Under the pieces are notes generated by a model. The model was not told the DNA's origin. It did not search any database and was given only the letters and a program-made list of their open reading frames with translations. Positions 54,835 to 64,000 of a stretch of DNA of 64,000 nucleotides are shown here, piece after piece. The stretch covers positions 907,501-971,500 of the forward strand of contig CAUJGJ010000001.1 in the NCBI GenBank assembly GCA_963170055.1. The letters are read 5' to 3'. Source of the stretch: Halisarca cf. caerulea (Eukaryota; Porifera; Demospongiae; Chondrillida; Halisarcidae). Position 1 is the stretch's first letter. Each line of letters begins with the position of its first letter. A program made the translations under genes and the position numbers.

Positions 54835-57350
54835 TGAGGTGGCATTGCCCACCTGGATGGCCACTGAGATCCTTTAAAGGAGGAAAATGTATGATCTTGG
54901 TTCTCCAGTAGCCATCTTTACGCGTTTGCCAAGTTCCCTCAAGAATGAGGCAGAGGTGGGACCCACTGTACCACTGGTTTCGACAGCAACAGGTTGGAAC
55001 TGGTACATGGGGTCCAGGTGGGCATACTTCCTTGTCTTTTCCACCTCAGCATGGGTTGCTGCACCCCCCTGGGACTTGTGAGGCTCTGTGCTGGTGTGAT
55101 TGACAATACGTGTCCACACAAGTGGCATCCCAGACAGGGTACTTGCCCTGGGACCAAGGGACCATGGTAATGCCATCTGGTCGGTTCCCGTCAGAGTGAC
55201 AAAGACCAGATGGTTCCAGTCTTGTGGGAATCTTAGCAGCTTCAAGGGAGTGGTATATGATGTTATTGATGGAATAGTGTCTCGGCAACCTACCTTGGCT
55301 GAACCTGCAACTGAGGCCATGCCTGGCAAAGCAATCCACATCTTTACCACAATGAGTGCACGTATGGGGTTGACAGATTGGGGCCCCCACTCTCAGGGCC
55401 GTGGCAACTTGAATGGTGTTGTTGGACATTCGAAGGCCAAGGGATGAGATTGGTGGGGGATTTAGCCAAGCACCAGATTCCCTGGAGCTAGCAGCCAGAA
55501 GCCTGGCTTTTCCTTCTTCTTCACTACATGCTGCAAGGAGAGAGTTGAATAACGATTCAACTGTGGGCTTATCCCATATTTTCTGATGACTAGAGGTTGT
55601 AGGCTCTGATACGTCAGGTGGAAGGTCCTGTCTCCATGCATACAGAGCAGAATCCCTTTCTGGGTAAATGGCTGTGGACAGGTGATCAGGTAGTAGCTCG
55701 TGCATACATGAGGAGGCTCCATCAGCCGAGGCTAAAAAAGCAGAAGGGGCAAGATGAGAGGCACTCCGGATGCCCAGGCCACCAGACCTGACAGGGAGGG
55801 ATGCCTGTAGCCAGGAGGGATCACCAGGAAGAAAATTTATGTTGGTAATTCTTGAAACAATGGATATCAGTAAATTGTCTCAAGAGAGCAGTAGAGGAGA
55901 CAGGAATGCTGGGGAAGTCCACAAAACATGGAGAAGCTTTGGCACAGCAAATGAGTGGTGTAGAATGGTAATTGCATCATGAGAGTGCAGATGGTGAAGA
56001 CGTTCGCCAATCACTTTTAGCTGGTGTATTTGAGTCTCCAAAGAGATGACCATGGCCTCCTCTCCCAAAGGAGATCCCAACAAAGATGCTTGGGCTGGCG
56101 GTACATACTGAAGGCCAGGAAAGATGGATAGCACATTACTGGCTGATGACTGGTCCTTGGCAATCAGTTCAGATTTCTCCACATTGATCATGAGTTGCAA
56201 GCCGAGGTCCTTGCCCTGCTCTTCAATGAGCTTCAGATCTGCCGTGATATCTTCCAATGTACCACCAATGGTCCCATCATCTGAATAGAATACATTCAAA
56301 TCAGACTTTAAGCTAGACACAAGTTCGTGAATGGTGATACAGAACAGCAAGGGACCAATGGGGTCACCCTATTGAATACCTTCAGAGGAGGAAATCTGGA
56401 AGCTATCCCACAGGAGAATGGATGGGCTGGAGTATGCAGAGTGGACAAAAGGTAACAGATCAGGGATATATCTTTTGACAGCAGTGAGGATTTTATCTCG
56501 CCTGATACTGTTAAAGGCATTCTGAAAATCGACCTTTACAATAGCTTCATTGGGTGGGAGATGATTCAAGTACACTCTGCATGCATGCACAGCAGCCTCT
56601 GTCCCACCTTGGACTCCAAAACCCAACTGATGGGGGGCCAGCAGGTGTGGGACAGAGTTGAGAGCATGGAGAACTGCACATTTGGAAGCAAGTCTTCTGA
56701 TGGTACACCCAATGGCTATTGGGCGTATGCCACCACTCTTTTTCCTAAGAGGAATGAGTGTAGCTCCAAAGAGGAGTGGGCATATGGACTTAGGGGTACG
56801 ACCTTCAAGGATCAATGTGATTATCCCCACCAAAGCCTTCAACAGGAGCATGCCACCCTCGCCAGCTGATGGCCCTGTGAGATCCTTCAAGTGTTGAGGT
56901 AGAAGGCCATCAGGTCCCCCACCAGATCCATTGGGGAAGGAGATGATTGCTTTTGTAATAAGGTCAGCATCAATGGGGAAAGGCAAGGGAGAAGCTTGCT
57001 CCAGATTATCAATGGAGGAATCTACGTGTGGGGGGGGTGCTTAAGCCTTAAGGCCTCATGGATAGAATCTGAATGTTCGGCTAAGGCATCCTCAGAGCAA
57101 GCTAATCTTACAGCACTTCTATAGTTACCCTCCTCTAGTTTACTTGAGACCCTAGCAGCAAGGGATTCGATGGTGTGGTGTGGTTTTGTTGGCTTATCTC
57201 TACGACCTAAATTGCTGGGAAGCTCACCAAGGTCACTAGCCTCCTGAGAGATCTGGTTGTTGACAATGGATGATAACTTCCATCGTTTTCCCCCTCTTGG
57301 AGGTGTGTAGAGGCATTTCCTCGGGAACTGGAGAAGTTCGCCGCTTCATA
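54835..57350 (-). pseudogene. Retroelement family B, longest copy
   Basis: The minus strand carries, from its start: KCLYTPPRGGKRWKLSS, EGNYRSAVRLACSED, FPNGSGGGPDGL, the RT fingers and palm (RPIAIGCTIRRL, VDFQNAFNSI motif A), GIQ-stop-GDP, NVFYSDDGTIGG (YxDD box as YSDD), LGLRMSNNTIQVATAL, a knuckle CTHCGKDVDCFARHGLSC, and the endonuclease core RPDGITMVPWSQG with VWDATC (PD followed about 15 residues later by D). The tail is PVAVETSGTVGP. An amber stop at 56369-56371 replaces the Gln of GIQQGDP, and frameshifts occur near 57040 and 55070. The C-terminal knuckle plus PD-(D/E)xK layout fits restriction-like-endonuclease non-LTR elements (R2/NeSL-like), by inference. Confidence 0.8.
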
Positions 57351-58029
57351 AGAAGGAATAGCGGTGGATAGGGGCTGGCTCGCGAGACTAAAGGTACATA
57401 CAGCTTGGTTTAGCCTATGTACACTACAGGTCCTGGCAACGCCAGAAGAAAGCAGCGTCTTCATATACAAAACTGATTAACCAGTGGGGCTGACAGCAGT
57501 TGCTAAATTCGCGTGAGGGTTTACCCTTGCTGCCGCCGTCTTCATCGTTTCTAAATTCACTCATTACGCTGCTCCTCCTTCTAGAATTGCGACTTTCTTT
57601 CTCTTCATTGATTGTGGCATTCTTTATGTTCACATTCCTCTACTTCTTTTCACAGGTGGGGGGTCTGTGGCATGGTTGATGGAGCAGGTGATTCTGAGGC
57701 TGGGTTATGGGATAGATGAAGGTCTATCCCCAGCAGAAGTGACTCTTTGGTGTATTTTTTCCCTACACCCCCCCTACCAACAAAAGCAGAAACCAAAGAA
57801 GCTAGAAGAACGCCAACTATAGCCAGCAAATTGATTGAACACAATTGTTACATTTGATTGTTGTTGTTTGTGTGTATAAATTTGCCGTGTACGTGACCAC
57901 AGGACCCCCTGGAAGACCAGCCAAAGGGCTGAAGGGGCATCCTGTCTAAATATTGAGATTAAACTTTAAACTTAACTAAACAGGTGCCACGTGGTGGTAG
58001 CCATTTTATTCTTATTTATTTTTCTGTGG
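57351..58029. other. Unassigned stretch upstream of family B copy
   Basis: Could include the family B 5' untranslated region, but no family B motif was recognised beyond 57350. A minus frame at 57424-57633 has an NSRRRSSV basic patch and no known domain. Confidence 0.35.
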
Positions 58030-58250
58030 CCGATTTTTTGTTCGCAGTTTACTGACGCGCGCTGTGACTGACTGCGGACGACTGTTCACGATCGTCAACC
58101 GTAGGGTCTGGAAAGAGACTGTAAGGCTCTTCTTCACTTTTACTTGCGAAATGGCGAAATTTCTAAAACATCCCGTACAAGCCTACGAGCTGCCATGTTT
58201 GGTTTACGGGCGAATCCTGACAGGGGGGGAAACCAAATCATTATTGATTG
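58030..58250 (+). repeat. Repeat R3, copy 2
   Basis: Matches the reverse complement of 47045-47290. Contains gtgactgactgcgg, 'cttttacttgcgaaatggcg' and 'cgtacaagcctacgagctgc'. A 71-codon open frame overlaps it, but copy 1 is not open in that frame, so coding is unlikely. Confidence 0.65.
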
Positions 58251-58254
58251 AAGT

Positions 58255-58440
58255 TGTACATAGGGCTAGACATGCATAGGGCCAGACATGCATAGGGCTA
58301 GACGGGCATAGGGATAGACATACATAGGGCTAGGCATGCATAGGGCTAGACAAACATAGGGCTAGACATGCATAGGGCTAGACGGGCATAGGGATAGGCA
58401 TACATGGGGCTAGACAGGCATAGAGCTAGACAGAGGTGGG
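58255..58440. repeat. Minisatellite, 16-17 bp unit (catagggctagacatg)
   Basis: About eleven units of catagggctagacatg with variants (agacgggcatagggatag) in tandem, followed by 'gttggactgggtacagtgtgaatattcctaaatcctgcagc'. Related short arrays lie near 16040 and 36140. Confidence 0.92.
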
Positions 58441-58544
58441 TTGGACTGGGTACAGTGTGAATATTCCTAAATCCTGCAGCTAAAATATTAACATATGCAG
58501 GATGTAGGAATTGCCGAGGCGAAGCTTATATACAGGTATGTTAT

Positions 58545-58655
58545 AGTTATATCCCGGTACGAGCATGATATCCAGGTTATCGCCCAAGACCAAGGCGAAA
58601 CTGAGGTTGTGGGCGATGACCTGGATATTATGCGAGTGAACCGGGATATAACTAA
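58545..58655. repeat. Long hairpin (foldback)
   Basis: gttatatcccggtacgagca-tgatatccagg-tatcgccca on the left pairs with tgggcgatgacctggatatt-atgcgagtgaaccgggatataac on the right. A loop of about 20 bp includes gaccaaggcgaaactgagg. Confidence 0.88.
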
Positions 58656-58749
58656 CTTCTATCCCATGCAAATTGATATAAATATTTATCTTTATATTAG
58701 TTAAGACATTGGGCTGAAGAAGCCCTAGTGCCTTTGAAAAATTGGAAAA

Positions 58750-59580
58750 TGGGGATTTCAGAGGAGCAGTCTACACCTCCTCAGAAGCCGCAATTGTTCA
58801 ATGGAAGAGCTATTCAATCAACACTGCAGATTCACCGTCAGGAGGATGCAGTCTCCAAGCAGAAACCTTGAGACACTCCAACTGTTGATGGTCAATTCTC
58901 TTCACTTCTTGCCAATAATTCAAACTATCCTACTACCTTGGCCAGCCTCTGTACATCCTGCCAAAAGGAGTCTGGAGCTTGGCTAACAGAACCCCCTGTG
59001 GCTGCCCTTGGTCTAAAGATGGCTAATGAAGCTATCTGCATTACAGTTGGCCTGCATCTGGAGGCTTTCGTGTGCATTCCTCACAGCTGCTCTCTTTGTG
59101 GAAAGCCTGGAGATATCCTGAGAACCCATGGTTTAAGCTGTTGCCAAAGCACGGGCAGAATTCCCCGCCACAATGGGTTGAATACCATCATCTAACAAGC
59201 CCTGGCAATCCTCGAACCACAGGGCCTTGTTCAAACCGATAACAAGTGCCCTGATGACCTTAAGTTTTTCATCACTCCTTGGGCTGATGGCTGTCCCTTA
59301 GTCTGGGATGCTACAGTTTGGGACTCATTTGTACCCAGCACATTGCTTTGTCAGCCTCTGCTGCAGGTTTGGTGGCTGATCGAGTGTGCTGTCAGGAGGA
59401 AGCGGGAGGTACAAAGAGCTATATATCTGTAGGCCACATGTTCAATCCAGTAGCTTTCCAGTCTACAGGTGTGTTGGGGAAGGACGCCCTATCATTAATC
59501 AAAGAATTTGCTCGTCATTCCAGATTGTTCACTCACGACGCGTTGTCTTACTTGAAACTTTGTCAACAATGAAGTATCTG
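58750..59580 (+). pseudogene. Retroelement family B, 5'-truncated copy in opposite orientation
   Basis: Frames with stops carry PPVAALGLKMANEAICITVG, the knuckle CSLCGKPGDILRTHGLSC, IPRHNGLNTII then a stop, CPDDLKFFITPWADG with VWDAT (the R of RPD replaced by C), and GVLGKDALSLIKEF. It is homologous to the C-terminus of the copy at 54835-57350. A (TA)n tract follows its 3' end. Confidence 0.8.
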
Positions 59581-59704
59581 TATCCAAAACTTCAACTGTG
59601 CTTCAATTCTTGGTTGCTCACATGTACAATGATCTTTCTTTTTGTTTTTTGTCTGGTTGCCTGTTATTTTGTTTTTTTTTTTCAATTTCCTTTAGTTATA
59701 CAAT

Positions 59705-59737
59705 TATATATATTATATATATATATTATATATATTA

Positions 59738-59832
<95 letters not shown>
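59705..59832. repeat. (TA)n microsatellite
   Basis: Interrupted at first (atattatata), then about 40 pure TA units. Ile-Tyr open frames here are artefacts. Confidence 0.97.
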
Positions 59833-59833
<1 letters not shown>

Positions 59834-59914
59834 CATATCATATGCATGCTGCAGAATCTAAGGCAGAATGTACTTATTAGGAAATTTGCACAATGATAAT
59901 TATTATTATAATAC

Positions 59915-61220
59915 TAGTTGTGAACAATGTTCAAAACCTCACAGAATTGTGTCGCTGAATTACTGAATCGATATTAAATGACTGCAGGTACCCTAAATTG
60001 GGAAATATTCGCGAACAATAAATTTTGCGAATTGGCATCAAATCTGGTAGGCAGAAAAATTTGCAACTAAAAATTTTACCAGTCTCACCATAGATTGTCT
60101 ATATCTATACTTTGGAACATGTGCAGAAATATTCGCAACAAAAAAATTCGTGATCGAGTGGAGTCAATTCGCAAATAACGCGAATAGTATTGGTCGTGAA
60201 AATTTCCCAATTTAGGGTATTGTGATGCAATATGTATTATTGTCGTTCTTTCATTTGAGTATAATTATGGGCAAATTGGACACTGTCGATCACAATGGGT
60301 GGTCTCTCATTGGTGATTGACCATCGTGATTCTTGTGTATATAATTACGTACATAATAGATGAAACACGTGCTATGAGCACATTTAACATATACCGTGCA
60401 ATTCGTGTAAAATTTTGCAGATATAACGATTGAGACTATAGAGAATATATCTGTAAAGAATTAAAACAACCTAGGTTCATGTTTGTCTTGAATGCATCTC
60501 AATTTTTGGACCCCATTTTTGAGGCATTTCTTAAGCTTCTCGGATGGACTTGTCATTTAAGTGCATGGAAGAAGTGGGTTGAAAAACATCTTGGATTACA
60601 CCAGATATATACTATGATGGAGTATCCTCTATGATTACGCCTTGTAGATAATCCAGCCTCATTACACAGAACATAGAGTACATGACTCAAGCATGCACGA
60701 GGTAATGAGACATGCACATGTCCCAAATATTACCTGATATAATATATAAATGGCAATGCAAATGGCCATTATCAAGGCCAAATTTCAGTGCCTATTTTGG
60801 AACCCCCATGTTAAGATGGTGGAATATGAAAAATTTTTGAATAAATAAGTTTCCAATTGTTTTTAAAGTGCATCTAAGTGCATTTTTGGACTTGTAGTCC
60901 CATGGATCGAGCTAAAGAAATTGTTCAGGTATGATTTAAGTGTCACTTTAGGAATCATGTGCAAAGCACTGTTAGGATCTGAAGAAGTTTTTATATACCT
61001 TTGTGTGCTACATTTGTGCCCCCTTGCAAGTGGTGGGATTAATTGTCATGCATGTACCATATTTCAATCAAGAAGAGATTTCTTGTCAAAGATTACAGAT
61101 GTTGGCCTGAAATGAGCAATACCTCAATTGAGTGTATGGGATTCTTGATCTGAATCGATCCGCTACCAACCGTAACCAGCTGCCAAAATCAGTAAACCTC
61201 GCTAACGGTCAGTAATTAAA
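59915..61220 (+). repeat. Interspersed repeat R1, copy 3, with an internal MITE
   Basis: 59915-59990 plus 60218-60350 aligns with 27084-27320, and 61065-61220 aligns with 28675-28812. The middle part is more diverged. The MITE at 59991-60217 is missing from copies 1 and 2. Confidence 0.7.
59991..60217. mobile_element. MITE, ccctaaattggg ends, TA target
   Basis: The inverted ends ccctaaattgggaaatattc and its near-complement (gaaaatttcccaatttaggg) are flanked by TA at 59989-59990 and 60218-60219. Internal 'gcgaattgg'/'caattcgc' blocks extend the pairing. Confidence 0.85.
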
Positions 61221-63009
61221 TGGTGAGCACAGACAATAAGCACTCTTCAACTTGTGCTACAAGTTTCATAATAAGCATCCCAGAACTGATCCATGCATGA
61301 TATTCAATGTGTTTAAATTTGCATATCTACATGCACATAATGGATTTGAAGTGTTTGCATGGTACGTATGTTTGCAATATTGAGGTGCAGCAGGTTGTAT
61401 ATAAAACCATAGTTTTCATTGCAATTCAGTGATTACCAACACTTCAATGAACATTAAAATCAATCGGATGGTAAAATTGTTTCGAGTGTTTTCTTGTCCA
61501 ATTACATGCAGTCTTAGAGCACAGTGTACAGCACCATGTGAAAGAAACCATTTTTGCAAAGTCACATCTATCACATGATACAGCATGTTGGTGCACATGA
61601 ATGTTAAAAATACTTTCAAATTGGTAAATGGGGCAAATGCTAACAAGCCCTGGATTCATTTCAATGAACTATATATACACAACACTAAAATAATGAATTC
61701 AACCATACACTGCAATTATAAACTGTAATTCGTGAACGGAAACTTCTTCTCATACATAATTTGCACTATATTGCATTTTTTCATTAAAAACATTGTTGAT
61801 GTATCTATATAAGCCTATAACAGTTTGACTCAATGATTTCACTTCTCTGTCAAATTATAGGGTCTATGGTCAAATCTAACTAAAGCTCTGCGAGCAGCAC
61901 ATATATGGGAAGCAACCACATCATTATTTCACCAATACAAGTATATAATAAGGTTACAACTAAGGTGAGGATGCAATAATTATATAATGATGTTAGTGAT
62001 GCAAAAAGTAGCCTCAGACACGGGTGATTTATGATTCCCTCCACATATATATTATAAGTCATGTCATGCTATCGTCAGGGACAAAATTATCAGTAAAAGT
62101 ACAGGCTTTTACCAATTTTTGAAATTAAAACAACAACTTAGGTAAATCATAATAATTATTATAATTCTTCAACATGGTCTGTGCACGTGCAAGAAAGTGC
62201 CACCATAAAGATGTCCGACACAATGGTCATTACATGGACCATGCATCTATTGGTGGATTGTTTCATTACATCTACAGATCAAAACTGAATACATACAATT
62301 AATGTAATTACAGTACATGCAATTAAGTTTTGTATCCATTGCTGCTGCACATTTGCCACTGTTATACCTAATTATAATATAACTTGACTTCAGAGGCAGA
62401 GTGATTCTGCAGATAATATGACAATGGTGCAGTAATTATCGATTCAACACAATTAAGGTAATTTTTAATGTTGTTTTCATTTGGACTTCCTGTGTGTGTG
62501 TGTAATGCTCGTCCGATATATATATATATATATATATATAATATGGATTTGAAGCAAAGTCTTATAATAGACAATTTATATAATAGTAATAGAGAAGTAT
62601 GAATTTATACAGGCCCAAAAATTTCATTACAACTGTAAATTTGTTGTATCATTTGCTATTTTTTGGGCATGCTTCCGATATTATATCTTTAATTTCTGAT
62701 GACTAGATCCTAAAATTTGCTCTGCCAAACAATTAGGGAATTCGAATTTATAGGATATACACAGTAAATGCACCATGTAGATATGCAACGTGCATGGTTT
62801 GGCAGGCCGGAAATAATACAATAAATATAGTAATTTTAACTACATTGTGTACATACAGATAACACTGCGCATACAGTGTACTTAAAGGTACTGCATACAT
62901 TCAGAAAATATATACCTTTTGGAACATTACAATCAAAACTAATAAGCGAAATATAAAACGTACATGTACAACAGTTTATACTTTACTGCAGCACATAAAA
63001 GTAATGATT
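61221..63009. other. Intergenic stretch, no gene seen
   Basis: AT-rich sequence downstream of the AAMP-like gene. Apart from a (TA)n run at 62516-62540, nothing is recognised on either strand. Confidence 0.55.
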
Positions 63010-63015
63010 TTTATT
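63010..63015 (-). promoter_or_regulatory. Poly(A) signal AATAAA overlapping the AAMP-like stop codon
   Basis: On the minus strand the stop TGA shares its last A with AATAAA, reading TGAATAAAAATC. If used, the 3' UTR would be only some tens of bases. Confidence 0.5.
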
Positions 63016-63942
63016 CAGCTCACACAAAACAACTTGGCGCAGTGATCATCAGAGCTGGTCAAAAAGCAATTTCTTTCTCTACAGTGAATTTGAAGCACAA
63101 GCAAATGTGAGCATGCAAGAAACAAACTCTAATGATCTGTACTAAGCCTTGCACTATATCATGTTATACACAAATGAGTAGTATAATGTCTTGTTTGACA
63201 TACTCATTTACTGATAAGTCCAAAATAGCATCAGAATGTCCTCTCCATGTCTTCACACACTGAGCTGATCTGCTGTCCCACAGTTTTACACTTCCATCAA
63301 GGAGAGCAGAGTATATAACAGGATTGGTCTTAGACCAAATCAGTTTCACGACCCCTGACTAGTAGTACGGTATATAGAAAGTTAGTCACAAACTGTAACC
63401 GTGGTAAATATCAACATACTATACTGTATGTATGCATTTACTTCAGCATTGCAGCGACAACGCTCCTTCTGAGTAGAAATATCCCATACTGTAATAGTTC
63501 CTTTTAGGGACCCAGCAGCAGCTAATGGAGAGCTAGAATAAAGAGCTCCTGATAAGATTCATTGAATAGCATGCTATTTGTATTCACAGATATGACATAA
63601 CAATTACTGTGTACATACCGTATACGTACTTTATGTACACAACAAAGCACAAGCATGGGCACAAAAGTATGGATGTAGTACATGTTCACCTGGTACAAAA
63701 CTCCAAAGTCTCAACAGAACTGCTAAAATCATCTTCGCAACACCAGGTGGAAAGGATCTAGTATTAGTGGAAAATTAGTATTATGAAACATAGTCTTGAC
63801 TGAACTGGAAAATAAATCTTTGTAACCTTCCCTGATGTCAGGCTTAACAGCTTGACACTTCCATCCGATGAGCCACTAAGACCCAATACATTTTCTGAGT
63901 GGACTGAAATGCATGTGACTTGCTCAGCATGCAGACTGCCTC
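63015..63942 (-). CDS. AAMP: AAMP-like WD40-repeat protein, 3' part (continues past the window)
   Basis: Five consecutive exons on the minus strand join in phase: 63827-63942, 63690-63757, 63442-63532, 63204-63358, 63015-63078 (TGA), 494 nt in view. The segments align with the last WD40 blades of angio-associated migratory cell protein: LSGSSDGSVKLLSLTSGK, an acidic linker then SSVETLEFC, SPLAAAGSLKGTITVWDI, GVVKLIWSKTNPVIY with LLDGSVKLWDSRS, WRGHSDAILDLSV, and the C-terminal TSSDDHCAKLFCVS. AAMP and its yeast relative Sqt1 form seven- or eight-bladed propellers; Sqt1 is a ribosomal-protein chaperone. The 5' exons lie beyond 64000. AAMP is favoured over generic WD40 proteins because of the acidic ES/ED linker before SVE-L-FC and the matching exon order. 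Confidence 0.85.
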
Positions 63943-64000
63943 CTGTGAAAGAAAATAAAAATGATTACAACGACTCACAAGGAATGCACATGGCTGCCGA

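Noticed and set aside
59386..59880. 164-codon plus-strand frame ending in an Ile-Tyr run
   Set aside because: It reads through a family B relic in the wrong frame and then a (TA)n tract.

Overview
The window comes from an AT-rich animal genome. The genes are spliced, with small exons, GT-AG introns and one GC-AG intron. They include a paired-class homeobox gene, TXNDC15 and FIP1 orthologues, a TFIIIA-type zinc-finger gene and an AAMP-type WD40 gene. Much of the rest is decayed non-LTR retrotransposons, a Penelope-like fragment, many short TA-flanked inverted-repeat elements and (CA)n tracts. Together this fits a non-vertebrate metazoan, possibly a sponge or other early-branching marine animal. 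The species assignment is an inference and is weak.

Layout. 1-5343: repeats, including an interspersed repeat called R1 here, a second repeat R2 split by a Tc1-type element, a palindrome of about 620 bp carrying a tRNA-like sequence, a MITE and a compound (CA)n tract. 5344-13344 (+): TFIIIA-like gene, zinc fingers 3 to 9 and the C-terminus; fingers 1-2 and the start are not in view. 13697-14630 (+): two-exon paired-like homeobox gene. 14631-21733: mostly non-coding, with two relics of retroelement family B. 21734-25032 (-): TXNDC15-like thioredoxin-fold membrane protein, three exons. 25033-26687: intergenic space of the divergent TXNDC15/FIP1 pair, filled by a family A retroelement copy and foldback DNA. 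26688-47870 (+): FIP1 (pre-mRNA 3'-end processing), 15 exons reconstructed with consistent phases; its 9-kb first intron and 5-kb third intron hold most of the DNA transposons. 47871-63014: a retrotransposon graveyard with copies of families A, B and C, a GIY-YIG Penelope fragment, minisatellites and R1. 63015-64000 (-): 3' part of an AAMP-like WD40 gene that continues past the window end.

The host genes are not a functional cluster. TFIIIA (5S rRNA transcription), FIP1 (polyadenylation) and AAMP-like are housekeeping genes, TXNDC15 is linked to cilia in vertebrates, and the homeobox gene is a developmental regulator. No clearly new biological system was found. The most informative structures are the nested insertions, where paralogous copies inside the same window give the empty target sites of several elements.
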